Made by a program: the position numbers and the translations under genes. 64,000 nt of DNA from FEN-1279 sp964501535 (GTDB taxonomy: Bacteria; Bacteroidota; Ignavibacteria; Tepidaquicellales; Tepidaquicellaceae): assembly GCA_964501535.1 (NCBI GenBank), contig CAZCSV010000002.1, forward strand, positions 434,001 through 498,000, in the 5' to 3' direction. Below the pieces are notes generated by a model. The model ran no database searches and had not been told where the DNA came from. It saw nothing but the letters and a program-made list of their open reading frames with translations. Of this stretch, positions 26,695 through 36,408 are shown one piece after another. The first letter of the stretch is position 1; each line of letters starts with the position of its first letter.

Positions 26695-27528
26695 ATGAAA
26701 AAAATATTAACTTTACTTATCTTGCTTGTGTTCTTAGTGAATTTTGCACCGGCACAGAATAAGGTAACTTTTGATTTACGCTACAAGAAAATTTCAGGCG
26801 GAATTTTATCCTACGGGATATACGCTACAGTACCTGTAGGCCAGGTATGGCATGTAGGAGCCAGTAATATCAGGGTTAATTTCGCGAGCAATCCTGCTGG
26901 AGCTTTAACGGTGAAGACCGATAATCCCGTAGATAGTGCAAACCCGAACATCAGCGGTGCTAACGGATACAACGCAATGACTACCACATCCGTCAGCGGT
27001 GGTGTGGCAATCAGTTTGAATATTCTTACCTTTAACACCAGCGGATTTTACTCTTTCGTCGGCTCTGCTACACCATACAGAATCGGAAGGATAAGATTCA
27101 ATGTTACCACACCGTTTTTAGCCGATACTATGAAGTTCAGAAACGTACCGTCGCAGTATCCGACCGTTGTGCTGGATTCTCTGGTACCATTGGTATATGG
27201 AGTAACATTCCAGACATTAAATCCGGTAATAACCGGAGTCGAAGGTTATTCAAACGAAATTCCGAAGGAATTCCAGCTTTATCAGAACTATCCGAACCCG
27301 TTCAATCCTGTAACGAGCATCAAGTTCGATATTCCGAAATCGACATACGTGAAAATAAAGATGTATGACATGCTCGGAAAGGAAATATCGGAGCTGGTGA
27401 ATATGGACATGGAAGCGGGCAGGTATGAAGTCAACTGGGACGGAACCAATTTCGCAAGCGGTGTCTATTTCTACAGAATAGAAACGAAAGATTTTACTAA
27501 AGTAATGAAAATGATATTGCTGAAATAA
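26695..27528 (+). CDS. Type IX-secreted protein with an N-terminal beta-sandwich-like domain
   Basis: The 277-residue protein has a signal peptide (about 1-20), a globular domain of about 170 residues, and a type A sorting domain from about 190 (FQLYQNYPNPFNP, YDMLGKEISELV, SGVYFYRI, final KMILLK). The globular part, with strands such as RIGRIRFNVTTP and SLNILTFNTSG, resembles an Ig-like or cohesin-like beta-sandwich, but I cannot assign a family with confidence. It sits 81 bases after a large protein that has dockerin-like repeats and no sorting domain of its own, so it may be the partner that captures that protein at the surface. That pairing is inference. Confidence 0.75.
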   Translation: MKKILTLLILLVFLVNFAPAQNKVTFDLRYKKISGGILSYGIYATVPVGQVWHVGASNIRVNFASNPAGALTVKTDNPVDSANPNISGANGYNAMTTTSVSGGVAISLNILTFNTSGFYSFVGSATPYRIGRIRFNVTTPFLADTMKFRNVPSQYPTVVLDSLVPLVYGVTFQTLNPVITGVEGYSNEIPKEFQLYQNYPNPFNPVTSIKFDIPKSTYVKIKMYDMLGKEISELVNMDMEAGRYEVNWDGTNFASGVYFYRIETKDFTKVMKMILLK

Positions 27529-27551
27529 TTATTTAGGTAAAATCCAATAAT

Positions 27552-27583
27552 AAAAAAGCCGTTCTTTAAAGAACGGCTTTTTT
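27552..27583. terminator. Bidirectional intrinsic terminator
   Basis: The 32-base region is a near-perfect palindrome: a run of A, GCCGTTC, a short TTTAAA centre, GAACGGC, then a run of T. It lies between two convergent genes (stops at 27528 and 27615) and can end transcription from both sides. Confidence 0.9.
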
Positions 27584-27614
27584 ATTTAGAGATTCTGTTT
27601 TGAAATATTTAATC

Positions 27615-30600
27615 TCAGTCCTCTATATGCAGTTTCATATTTGCCGTGCTTCCGCTCACATCCGTGTAATACATCAGTGAACCTCTTGCTGGATTTACAT
27701 TGTAATCACCCGGAATCTGAGCCCTCATTATGTATGAGAATTCAAAGGAATTTCCGTAGAGATGTGTCGCAAAGAATGTAACCTTGTTATCCCTGATGTC
27801 TTTATCCGCATACCACCATCTCCAGTAGTATTTTGCATAACCCGAATAGTCTTTTTCATCCTCGACTCTGTAAGCCCAGTCGTCTTTGGTTACCTCACAG
27901 CCTGCAGGGAGCGGGTCTTCGAGCATAAAGAAGCTCATATTGTTTTCTTTGGAGAATACACGAAGCTTAACAAGTATCATATCTCCCGATTTCACGTTAC
28001 CGTCGAAATATTTTTTCCTGTAAGTTATATTCTGACTGTTGTATGATTCGTATTTTTCAAGCTTGTAATATTCTTTTTCGACTCTGAATCCGTCTTCACG
28101 AGGTGAAATGTTTTCGGAGTCCCAGTAATAACTTGCGTTTGCTGAAAAGTAAACTTTCCCTGTTCCTTCTTTATCTATACGGATTTCATTTTTGCCTTCC
28201 TTGAGTTTATTACCTGAAATTCTGATTAACGAATCTTTTACGAAAATATCTTCTTTCGTCATGTGCTTTTCATAAAGCTTTTCTCCGTTTATGAATACCT
28301 TGACATTATAGTCCGGTGCAAGCTCCGTGGAATTTTTCAGGTAATCTACCATTGCATAGATTATTAGCGCTGTCTCCTGCGTGTTTCTCCAGGAGAGACC
28401 CATTCTTTGCATCATAAGCCAGCGGATGATTTTATTTTTCAGTTCGGAACTTCCTTTAATGTTCACCAGTGCTTTCAGTCCCATTGCCGTGGTTTGCACT
28501 TTATCGTCCTGCCAGTTGTAATGGAATGATTGTCCTTCCCAGTAAGATGTCTTATCGCCTGCTGATTTAGCACGGTTTTCAAGTTCATTTACGACTGCCA
28601 GAGCCAGTTCCTTTTCACCCATTATGTTGTATGTCATTGCGATTAAGCTTCTTGCGTAATCATTGATGTTCTCTTCGAGAAGTTTGTCAAGTTCGTGCTT
28701 ATATTTCTCGACTTCCTTACTGTCTGCAATTGCAATCGAATAGAAAATATATGCTCTTGTTGTCGGATCGAGTGTATTCTTAAGTGAATTTTTCATCGAT
28801 GCAATGCCTTTCGTGATTACGTCACTCCTTATATCGTAACCTGTCGATTTGGCAATGGACAATCCGTAAACGACATATGCTGTCATAAACGGATTTGTCG
28901 CATCGTTAGTCCACCAGCCCCATCCGCCGTCCGAATGCTGAAATCCGTAAAGACGTTTTATTCCCGCGTCTACCATTTTCGGCAAATCTTTTTTTGTCGC
29001 TTCGCTTATTGGTGCATTGAGTTCCCTAAATGCATTCGCAACAACAACCGTGGGTAAAAAACGGCTCATGGTTTGCTCTACGCACCCGTAAGGATAACCC
29101 GCAAGTTCGTCGAGGGAACTTAATATCGTGGAAGCCAGAGAAGGAGCTACAGTGAACTTCAATCCTGCGCTTCTGATATCGGTTCCCATAGGAATGTCCA
29201 CGTATTTTTTTTCGGATACATTGTTATCGGAATAATCCGCTATTACCGGCTGAATAATCTCGAGTCCTTTTGGCTGCAATGGCACCTTGATTTCTACCGC
29301 ATCGGATTCCTCGTTTGTCAATGCTTCCGCATACAGCTTTGCTTCTCCGTACGGGTTGTCCACTTTGATTTTCCAATCTAATCTTTTTTCTGAATTGGAA
29401 GCAATGTTGATTTGTGTCTCGCTATTGCCGATAAGAGAGACATTGGTTGCTTTAAATTTTACTTTAACGTTTTTATCTGTCGATAAATAATTGTGTATAA
29501 CTGTTGATATTGTAATTTCATCTTTATTCTGAAGGAAGCGTGGTGTTTCCATTCTAACGAGCAGGTTTTTTCTTGTGATAACCGTGTGAGTCATTTGTCC
29601 GACTTTTGTGTCTTCCGTAATTACCCGTGATGTTACTCTCCATTCTGTTAAATTATCAGGGTATTTCACATTTATTATAGCGTATCCGTCCCCGTCCGTT
29701 TTTGTATACGGAGACCAGTAAATTGCATCCATGAATTCCGAGCGGACTTCCGCTTCCTTGAAGTCAGGTCCTTTCACTTTATCGTCACCGATATCTTTTT
29801 TCATCTTCATTTTGACATCTTTTTCCTTTTCCGTCTTCATTGGAGCATTTGTTTTGGATTCTTCCTGAAATACTCCCGTTCTCCTGCCGTCTAAAACACC
29901 TCCGTCTAATTCGGTAACCAGGTCTTCATTTTTAGATTTATCGGTATATAATTTTATCGTTTTTGTTTCGCCTTTGGACAGAGATATTTTCATCAGTTCG
30001 TCACTGTCGATGTTTTGATAATATACGCCTATCGAATATGTGCCTTCGGGCAATTTGAATTCAAAAGTTCCGTCCGAATTGGTTACTGCGGCTTTGTAAT
30101 CTTCATCTATAACGATAATTGCATTAGCAATTGGTATATCGTTTTTGGTTAAAAGCGTTCCCTTGACGGTCGCTAAATCACCCTCTTTTGTGGAGCGGAT
30201 GTTAAACCTTTCGTAAATAGTCATCAGACGGGAATAGCTGTAATTGGAAACATATGTATTAAATGTAGTCGAGACCTGCGTTAAATTATATCCGTAAAAT
30301 ACTTTCCTGATATCTTTTGCGGTTTCTTCTTTTATGGAATATATGCTTTCATCAATTATGCCGAGCGAGACCTCTGCATTTCGAACCGGTTTCCCGTCGT
30401 TATCCGTGACCCGTACTTTTAACGTTCCTTCTTCTCTCGGCTTGTAAATTTCTTTCGAAGGCTCGATGTTTACCGTGAGGAATTTCTCTTCGGGAATCAG
30501 CATTATGGATTTATTTGCAGTATTGAAATGACCATTATTTACGAAGTTTGCACTGATTTTGAAGTTCGAAGTATAATTTTCATTTATCTGGAATTCAATC

Positions 30601-32687
30601 ATCTTTGATGAACCCGTGAACTTTTCAACACTATATGTAATTATGTTTTCGGTTTCGGTGGTTATAAGCATGCTTACATCGGGAACCGAAGAATAAATTA
30701 AAGCCTTGCATACCTCACCCTTTTTATAGCTGTCTTTATCCGTTATGATCTGAATTCCCGCTGACTTGTTGTAACTCCACCAGTAATTGTCTTTTCCCCA
30801 TACATAAAAATATGCGGTTGTTTTTATCTCTTTTCCCCTTTCGTCATTCGCCCTGACTTCAACGTAATATGAACCCTCGGCACCGGTATTCGGAATTTCG
30901 AACGTTATTATGCCTTTCCCGTCTGTCTTGGCCTTACCGCTGAGAGTTTTCACTAGGTCTTTGCTTTCTTTATAATCATATCTGCCCCATGTGGTCTTGT
31001 ATATATCGGCAGTGAAATTTGTCTGTACGGGTTTGTCTGAAAAATCGTTTGCACGGACTTCTATGTTGGCGTTATCTCCGGGCTTATAAAGATATTTATC
31101 GCATTTTGCGTTTAAATAAAATCCTCCTCTTGTAACGAAGACGGTCGTCAGTCCGGATATTTCCCTTCTGGATTTATCCACGACTTTTGCCTGTACTATA
31201 TATTTGTAATCGGTTTCGTAGCTGTACCAGTAATACCATCTGTAATAATCCGGATTTTGTGTCTTGAAATCTTCTTTAATGTTATATGTGAATTCCAGCT
31301 TGCCCTCGCTGTTTAACTTTCCTTTGCCTGTGTAAATGTATTCCGCATTACTGAATTTTTTGTTGTCGTCGAGCGAGGCATAATATTCTTCATACCAGGA
31401 TGCCCATTCCGAAAATGCCCACCAGGGCTTTGAATAACGTATCTTGTATACATTGTATTCTACTTCTGCATCTGCTACCGGACTGCCGAAGAAATATTTG
31501 GCTTCGACGTTGGCTGTGAGGTTGTCGTATCCGTAATACTGATTCTTATCGGTCTTCACGGTAACTTTATATTCTGGTTTCTTATACTGCTCTACAGTGA
31601 AATTTATGCTCGATGAATTTTTTTCGTTCATAAATGCAGTTAATACGTAATTCCCGAGGGGTGCTTCTTTATCTATTCTGTAAGAACCGTCGAAACTGCC
31701 CACATCGTTTGTTCTAAGAACTTTTTTATATACTTCTGCATTCCTTGAATCTTTTATCTTTACGATAATTTCCTGATTGGAATATGATTCGTAACCTGAA
31801 ACTGTTTTCCTTTTAATCGTTCCTTTAAATAAAACCTCGGATTCGGTCCTGTATACAGGCTGGTTTGTGAATATATAAGTATTGAATCTGTCAGCCGCAT
31901 ATCCGAAATACAGATACGGGTCTGAAATTATTATATCATTTCCGTAATAACCGATTATAAGTGGAGTTTTTTTTTCGTCGTTCTTCATAATTTCGTCCTT
32001 GACCTCCTGATAAAATGTCCCGTCACCTGAAGATAAACCCTTCCCGATTAATCTGGAGCCGAGATAAAAGTTCAAATCTGCATTTGATACGGGATTACCC
32101 GCTTTTCTGTCTATTACATATGCCAGCATTGAGTTACTGCCGGCTTTTGATATTATTCCGGTTGATGTTACTATGAATCCGCAGTGCGCTACCTGATTTC
32201 CTGCAGTGACTTTAACAAAATATGCGCCGTTTTCCGTAATGTTGATGGGTACGTTTTCATTTACATAATAATAACCGTAATCTTTTGTCGGTTTAAAATT
32301 TTTTGTGAACGAGCCAACCTCATCCGCGAGATAAGTCAGGTTCGTGCTGTCTCTTCCGAGAACATCTATGCTGTACCGCGAGGTCTGATTTGAATAAAAT
32401 CCCGCGATATCCTTTATCTTGAAAATCTGGAAATTGAAATTGACCTTTTTGTTTTTATTTTTTTTCTTTGAACTGTAGTCATAAGAATAAAGATTTATGG
32501 AAATCCTGTCTCCCGGATAGTAATAATTATTTGAAGAAACATAAAAATTGACACTCAAATCGTCAGATGTTGATTTCGGATAAATATCAGCAGCAAACGA
32601 TAGTAATGTTATTAAAACTGCCGTAAAAAAAGCTGTGATTGATGTTTTCACTTTATTATAATTTAAATTTATTTGTTTCTTTTTCAA
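27615..32687 (-). CDS. Bacterial alpha-2-macroglobulin family protein with thioester
   Basis: The 1690-residue protein has an N-terminal hydrophobic export signal (about 15-35) without an obvious lipobox. Repeated macroglobulin beta-sandwich domains follow (for example YRTESEVLFKGTIKR and KDSYKKGEVCKALIYS). A carboxypeptidase-regulatory-like domain is inserted at about 835-905 (VKGTLLTKNDIPIANA, SNSDGTF-like, here TNSDGTFEFKLPEG). A Lys/Glu-rich stretch at about 954-967 could be the protease bait region. The thioester domain has the reactive PYGCVEQ (Cys1202 to Gln1205), followed by the alpha-helical GWGWWTNDATNPF segment and a receptor-binding-like domain. Such proteins trap attacking proteases in the periplasm or at the surface. 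The usual bacterial neighbour, penicillin-binding protein 1C, is absent here. It is monocistronic and divergent from hypA. Confidence 0.9.
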   Translation of the reverse strand: MKKKQINLNYNKVKTSITAFFTAVLITLLSFAADIYPKSTSDDLSVNFYVSSNNYYYPGDRISINLYSYDYSSKKKNKNKKVNFNFQIFKIKDIAGFYSNQTSRYSIDVLGRDSTNLTYLADEVGSFTKNFKPTKDYGYYYVNENVPINITENGAYFVKVTAGNQVAHCGFIVTSTGIISKAGSNSMLAYVIDRKAGNPVSNADLNFYLGSRLIGKGLSSGDGTFYQEVKDEIMKNDEKKTPLIIGYYGNDIIISDPYLYFGYAADRFNTYIFTNQPVYRTESEVLFKGTIKRKTVSGYESYSNQEIIVKIKDSRNAEVYKKVLRTNDVGSFDGSYRIDKEAPLGNYVLTAFMNEKNSSSINFTVEQYKKPEYKVTVKTDKNQYYGYDNLTANVEAKYFFGSPVADAEVEYNVYKIRYSKPWWAFSEWASWYEEYYASLDDNKKFSNAEYIYTGKGKLNSEGKLEFTYNIKEDFKTQNPDYYRWYYWYSYETDYKYIVQAKVVDKSRREISGLTTVFVTRGGFYLNAKCDKYLYKPGDNANIEVRANDFSDKPVQTNFTADIYKTTWGRYDYKESKDLVKTLSGKAKTDGKGIITFEIPNTGAEGSYYVEVRANDERGKEIKTTAYFYVWGKDNYWWSYNKSAGIQIITDKDSYKKGEVCKALIYSSVPDVSMLITTETENIITYSVEKFTGSSKMIEFQINENYTSNFKISANFVNNGHFNTANKSIMLIPEEKFLTVNIEPSKEIYKPREEGTLKVRVTDNDGKPVRNAEVSLGIIDESIYSIKEETAKDIRKVFYGYNLTQVSTTFNTYVSNYSYSRLMTIYERFNIRSTKEGDLATVKGTLLTKNDIPIANAIIVIDEDYKAAVTNSDGTFEFKLPEGTYSIGVYYQNIDSDELMKISLSKGETKTIKLYTDKSKNEDLVTELDGGVLDGRRTGVFQEESKTNAPMKTEKEKDVKMKMKKDIGDDKVKGPDFKEAEVRSEFMDAIYWSPYTKTDGDGYAIINVKYPDNLTEWRVTSRVITEDTKVGQMTHTVITRKNLLVRMETPRFLQNKDEITISTVIHNYLSTDKNVKVKFKATNVSLIGNSETQINIASNSEKRLDWKIKVDNPYGEAKLYAEALTNEESDAVEIKVPLQPKGLEIIQPVIADYSDNNVSEKKYVDIPMGTDIRSAGLKFTVAPSLASTILSSLDELAGYPYGCVEQTMSRFLPTVVVANAFRELNAPISEATKKDLPKMVDAGIKRLYGFQHSDGGWGWWTNDATNPFMTAYVVYGLSIAKSTGYDIRSDVITKGIASMKNSLKNTLDPTTRAYIFYSIAIADSKEVEKYKHELDKLLEENINDYARSLIAMTYNIMGEKELALAVVNELENRAKSAGDKTSYWEGQSFHYNWQDDKVQTTAMGLKALVNIKGSSELKNKIIRWLMMQRMGLSWRNTQETALIIYAMVDYLKNSTELAPDYNVKVFINGEKLYEKHMTKEDIFVKDSLIRISGNKLKEGKNEIRIDKEGTGKVYFSANASYYWDSENISPREDGFRVEKEYYKLEKYESYNSQNITYRKKYFDGNVKSGDMILVKLRVFSKENNMSFFMLEDPLPAGCEVTKDDWAYRVEDEKDYSGYAKYYWRWWYADKDIRDNKVTFFATHLYGNSFEFSYIMRAQIPGDYNVNPARGSLMYYTDVSGSTANMKLHIED

Positions 32688-32886
32688 AATTGGTTCTTGA
32701 TTTTTATAGTCGAATTATTGTTTTTTGTTCCTCTCTCTGTCTACTTTTTTAGAAATGTTCTGAGACTAATTGTATAACAACAGATTTTTTATGCAAAATA
32801 ATAAAAATGGAATAATGATGAAATTAATAATTGGTGAAATCAAAAAACATTGAGATTAAGATAATTTAGAATTATTTTAACATATT

Positions 32887-33231
32887 ATGCACGAATTATC
32901 AGTAGCCCAGAATATTATCGAGATTGTAAAAGAAAATGTTCCCGAAAAAGATTTAAAAAATGTGAAGACAATATTTCTTGAAGTAGGTGAATTTTCAGGG
33001 ATAATACCGGATTCCCTTGAATATTGCTTTGATGTAATAAAAGCGGATGCTTCACTAGGAAATTCGAAAATGGAAATTAAAAAAATCCCTTTCGTTCTTT
33101 TTTGTGATGACTGTAAATCGGAAACGACAAATAATATGGGAATAAGATTTTGCGAAAAGTGCAATTCGAGCAATACAAAAATAATTTCCGGAACGGATAT
33201 GCAAATAATAAATGTAGAATTAGAATCATAA
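32887..33231 (+). CDS. hypA: Hydrogenase nickel-incorporation protein HypA
   Basis: The 114-residue protein delivers nickel to the hydrogenase large-subunit precursor together with HypB. It starts with the essential nickel-binding Met-His (MHELSVAQNI) and carries the zinc site as two CxxC pairs, CDDC (about residue 74) and CEKC (about 94). It is the first gene of hypABFCDE, all on one strand with short gaps. The 199-base upstream region separates it from the divergent macroglobulin gene; I saw no sigma-54 or TAnnTTTG promoter there. Confidence 0.95.
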   Translation: MHELSVAQNIIEIVKENVPEKDLKNVKTIFLEVGEFSGIIPDSLEYCFDVIKADASLGNSKMEIKKIPFVLFCDDCKSETTNNMGIRFCEKCNSSNTKIISGTDMQIINVELES

Positions 33232-33245
33232 AAAATTTAACCAAT

Positions 33246-33902
33246 ATGAGTATAATTACAATCGAAAGAAAAGTTCTTGAAAAGAACGATGAGCTTGCGG
33301 CTCAAATAAGAAATAAATTTAAGAGTATTAATCTTTTTGTGATTAATATTGTAAGCTCCCCGGGTTCGGGAAAGACGAGCCTGCTTGAGAGAACAATTGA
33401 GGAATTAAAAAACAAAATTAATATCGCTGTAATCGAGGGTGATGTTCAGACCGATTTCGATGCAAAAAGAGTAGAAAGATATAATGTCCCGGTTGTGCAG
33501 ATAGTTACAAACGGAGGATGCCATCTGGACGCTAAATTGGTAAAAGATGCACTTGAAAATATTAAGCTCGATAAAATAAATTTTCTTGTAATAGAAAACG
33601 TCGGAAACCTTGTCTGTCCGGCCGGATATGATTTAGGAGAGGATTTTAAAGTCGTGATATTGAGCACTACGGAGGGTGACGATAAACCGCTCAAATATCC
33701 CAAAATGTTTATTAACTCGTCTGTATTAATAATAAATAAGATTGACCTTCTGCCGTATGTCAATTGTGATATTGGTACTTTGCGAAAGAATGCTTTAAAT
33801 ATAAATCCAAATCTGAAAATTTTCGAGACATCCTGCACAACTGGTGAAGGAATTGAAGACTGGTGTAAGTGGATTTTGGAAAATATAAAAAACAGAAATT
33901 AA
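33246..33902 (+). CDS. hypB: Hydrogenase nickel-incorporation GTPase HypB
   Basis: The 218-residue GTPase loads nickel during [NiFe] hydrogenase maturation. It shows the P-loop SSPGSGKTS (about residue 38), the metal-binding GGCHLDA (about 90; Cys and His ligands), VGNLVCPAGYDLGE and the base-recognition NKIDLLPY. It lacks the His-rich N-terminal nickel-storage stretch and the N-terminal CXXCGC motif known in some HypB proteins. I chose ATG 33246 because it lies 14 bases after the hypA stop and gives the standard N-terminus; upstream codons in this frame overlap hypA. Confidence 0.95.
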   Translation: MSIITIERKVLEKNDELAAQIRNKFKSINLFVINIVSSPGSGKTSLLERTIEELKNKINIAVIEGDVQTDFDAKRVERYNVPVVQIVTNGGCHLDAKLVKDALENIKLDKINFLVIENVGNLVCPAGYDLGEDFKVVILSTTEGDDKPLKYPKMFINSSVLIINKIDLLPYVNCDIGTLRKNALNINPNLKIFETSCTTGEGIEDWCKWILENIKNRN

Positions 33903-36169
33903 TATTGACCCGCCTCAATAAAATATACATTAAAGGTGCAGTGCAGGGGGTGGGATTCCGGCCTTTCATCTTTAAACTTGCAAATTCGCTTGGGGTAAAA
34001 GGCTATGTATTAAATACGCCGCAGGGTGTTATAATTGAAGCAGAAGGTGAACCGGAGTTGCTGGAAGTTTTTACAGAAAGAATAAAAAAAGAAAAACCGC
34101 ACGTATCTTTAATTCAAAATATTGTTATTGAGAAATTAAATCCGGTTAATTATACCGATTTTAAAATAAAACAAAGCGATACGGGGGGCTCGCCGAATGC
34201 AATTGTACTTCCCGATATTGCAACATGTTCCGAATGTCGTGATGAAATATTCGACCCGAAAAACAGACGCTATCTCTATCCCTTTACGAACTGCACGAAT
34301 TGCGGTCCGAGATATTCCATAATAGAATCCCTTCCGTACGACAGAGCACGTACGACAATGAAAAATTTTGTTATGTGCCCCGAATGTAAAGCCGAATACG
34401 AAAATCCGAATGACAGAAGATTCCATGCACAGCCAAATGCATGCCCGGCTTGCGGTCCTAATGTAGAACTGTGGAATTCATCAGGAGAAAAGCTGTCTCA
34501 AAAAAATGATGCCATTTTGGAGACAGTAAATGCTGTAAGAGAAGGGAAAATCCTCGCCGTTAAAGGATTGGGTGGTTTTCATCTGGTCGTTGACGCAATG
34601 AACAGTGATGCAATCAGGAGATTGCGGAAAAGAAAAAACCGTGAGGAAAAACCGTTTGCATTGATGTATCCGGATTTGATGAGCGTAAAGAGGGATTGCA
34701 TTTTATCTCATGAGGAAGAAGATTTGCTCCTGTCGGCGCAATCACCGATTGTGTTACTAAAGAAAAAAGAAGAATGTAAAATATCTTCCTGTGTTGCTCC
34801 GCTGAATCCTAATCTTGGAATAATGTTGCCTTATACGCCGTTGCATTTCATATTGATGCATTATTTAAATACTCCCGTTGTTGCTACCAGCGGTAACCTT
34901 GCGGAAGAACCGATTTGCATAGACGAGGAAGAAGCTCTGATTAGATTAAAAGGAATTGCAGATTTATTGCTTGTTCACAACAGACCAATTTACAGGCACA
35001 TTGATGATTCGATTGCAAGAATAATATTAAATCGAAAGGTCTTGCTGAGAAGGGCAAGGGGATATGCTCCGATGCCTGTAATTACGAATAAAGGAAGCGT
35101 CAGGCATATTTTGTCAGTAGGCGGACATCTGAAAAATACAATTTCGGTTTCGAAGGGAAATGAGGTTTTTATAAGTCAGCATATAGGAGACCTGGAGACC
35201 GAAGAATCTTACAGCAGCTTTATTAATACAATCGAAAAATTTAAGAATATTTACAAAATCGTTCCTGAAGATGTCGCTTGTGATATGCATCCCGATTACA
35301 TTTCGACTAAATATGTTAAAGAAAAATATTCAAATGTAACTTATGTTCAGCATCACGAATCCCATATTCTGTCTGTCATTGCTGAAAATGAAATAAATGA
35401 ACCTGTACTTGGTGTTGCCTGGGACGGTGCCGGTTTCGGTACCGATAAGACAATTTGGGGCGGAGAATTTTTTCTTACAGGTAAAGACGGATTCAAGCGA
35501 ATAGCGCATTTGAAAAAATTCGGACTTCCGGGCGGGGAGAGTTCCTTCAGGCAAATTTATAAATCCGCATTGGGAATCCTTTATGAGATATTTAGGAATG
35601 ATTCGGTTAAATATTTATCCGTAGAAGTTTCGGAGAAAGAACGTAAAATACTCCATCGGATGTTGATGAACAATCTTAACACTCCTTTATGTTCGAGTGT
35701 CGGCAGGCTGTTCGATGCTGTCGCTTCTATTATTAATGTCAGACAAAAAGTCAACTTCGAGGGACAGGCGGCAATGGAACTGGAGTTCCTGCTGGACGGA
35801 ATTGATTCTGACGATTCTTATGAAATGGAAATAAATAGAGACGAAAATGATATCTTGATAATTGACTGGTCACAAATGATAAAGCAAATCATCGAAGATA
35901 ATGAAAATGGAATTTCTAAAAATTTAATTTCACTGAAATTTCACAATGCTTTGGTAAATAGTATTGTTGAAACAGCTAAATTAATTAAAGAAAAAATTGT
36001 TATATTAAGCGGTGGATGTTTTCAGAACAAATATTTATTGGAAAAATCTATAATGAAATTAGTAGAATCGGGATTTAGTGTATACTGGAATAAAGAAGTC
36101 CCTGCGAACGACGGAGGGATTTCCTTGGGTCAGATTGAATATTTTACTTATTTTAAAAAAATCAAATAA
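33869..36169 (+). CDS. hypF: Carbamoyltransferase HypF
   Basis: The 766-residue enzyme converts carbamoyl phosphate to the thiocarboxamide on HypE that becomes the cyanide ligands of the NiFe centre. Domains in order are acylphosphatase (GAVQGVGFRPF, about 24), two zinc fingers with Cys pairs (CSECRDE, NCTNCGPR, CPECKAEY, ACPACGP, about 110-200), a YrdC-like nucleotide-binding domain (ILAVKGLGGFHLV) and a Kae1-like carbamoyltransferase domain (HHESHILSV, GVAWDGAGFG, LSGGCFQN). The ATG at 33869 overlaps hypB by 34 bases; a TTG at 33905, just after the hypB stop, would shorten the protein by 12 residues and is a fair alternative. Confidence 0.94.
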   Translation: MDFGKYKKQKLILTRLNKIYIKGAVQGVGFRPFIFKLANSLGVKGYVLNTPQGVIIEAEGEPELLEVFTERIKKEKPHVSLIQNIVIEKLNPVNYTDFKIKQSDTGGSPNAIVLPDIATCSECRDEIFDPKNRRYLYPFTNCTNCGPRYSIIESLPYDRARTTMKNFVMCPECKAEYENPNDRRFHAQPNACPACGPNVELWNSSGEKLSQKNDAILETVNAVREGKILAVKGLGGFHLVVDAMNSDAIRRLRKRKNREEKPFALMYPDLMSVKRDCILSHEEEDLLLSAQSPIVLLKKKEECKISSCVAPLNPNLGIMLPYTPLHFILMHYLNTPVVATSGNLAEEPICIDEEEALIRLKGIADLLLVHNRPIYRHIDDSIARIILNRKVLLRRARGYAPMPVITNKGSVRHILSVGGHLKNTISVSKGNEVFISQHIGDLETEESYSSFINTIEKFKNIYKIVPEDVACDMHPDYISTKYVKEKYSNVTYVQHHESHILSVIAENEINEPVLGVAWDGAGFGTDKTIWGGEFFLTGKDGFKRIAHLKKFGLPGGESSFRQIYKSALGILYEIFRNDSVKYLSVEVSEKERKILHRMLMNNLNTPLCSSVGRLFDAVASIINVRQKVNFEGQAAMELEFLLDGIDSDDSYEMEINRDENDILIIDWSQMIKQIIEDNENGISKNLISLKFHNALVNSIVETAKLIKEKIVILSGGCFQNKYLLEKSIMKLVESGFSVYWNKEVPANDGGISLGQIEYFTYFKKIK

Positions 36170-36174
36170 TATTT

Positions 36175-36408
36175 ATGTGTCTTGCAGTACCGGGTAAGAT
36201 TCTCGAAATATCGGAAAATGACAGCCTTACAAGATTGGCTAAAGTAAGTTTCGGCGGCGCCGTAAAAGATGTCAACGTTTCATTCGTTCCGGGAGCAAAG
36301 GTAGGGGATTATGTTATCGTGCATGTGGGATTTGCACTTAACATTATAGATGAGGAAGAAGCCCTGAAATCTCTGGAGTACCTGAAACAAATGGGAGAGG
36401 AAGAATGA
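36175..36408 (+). CDS. hypC: Hydrogenase maturation chaperone HypC
   Basis: The 77-residue chaperone begins with the diagnostic MCLAVPGKI; its Cys2 carries the Fe(CN)2CO unit with HypD and holds the hydrogenase large-subunit precursor. Next come the family segments VSFGGAVKDVNVSFVP and GDYVIVHVGFALN. It starts five bases after hypF and overlaps hypD by four bases, consistent with HypC and HypD forming a complex. Confidence 0.96.
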   Translation: MCLAVPGKILEISENDSLTRLAKVSFGGAVKDVNVSFVPGAKVGDYVIVHVGFALNIIDEEEALKSLEYLKQMGEEE

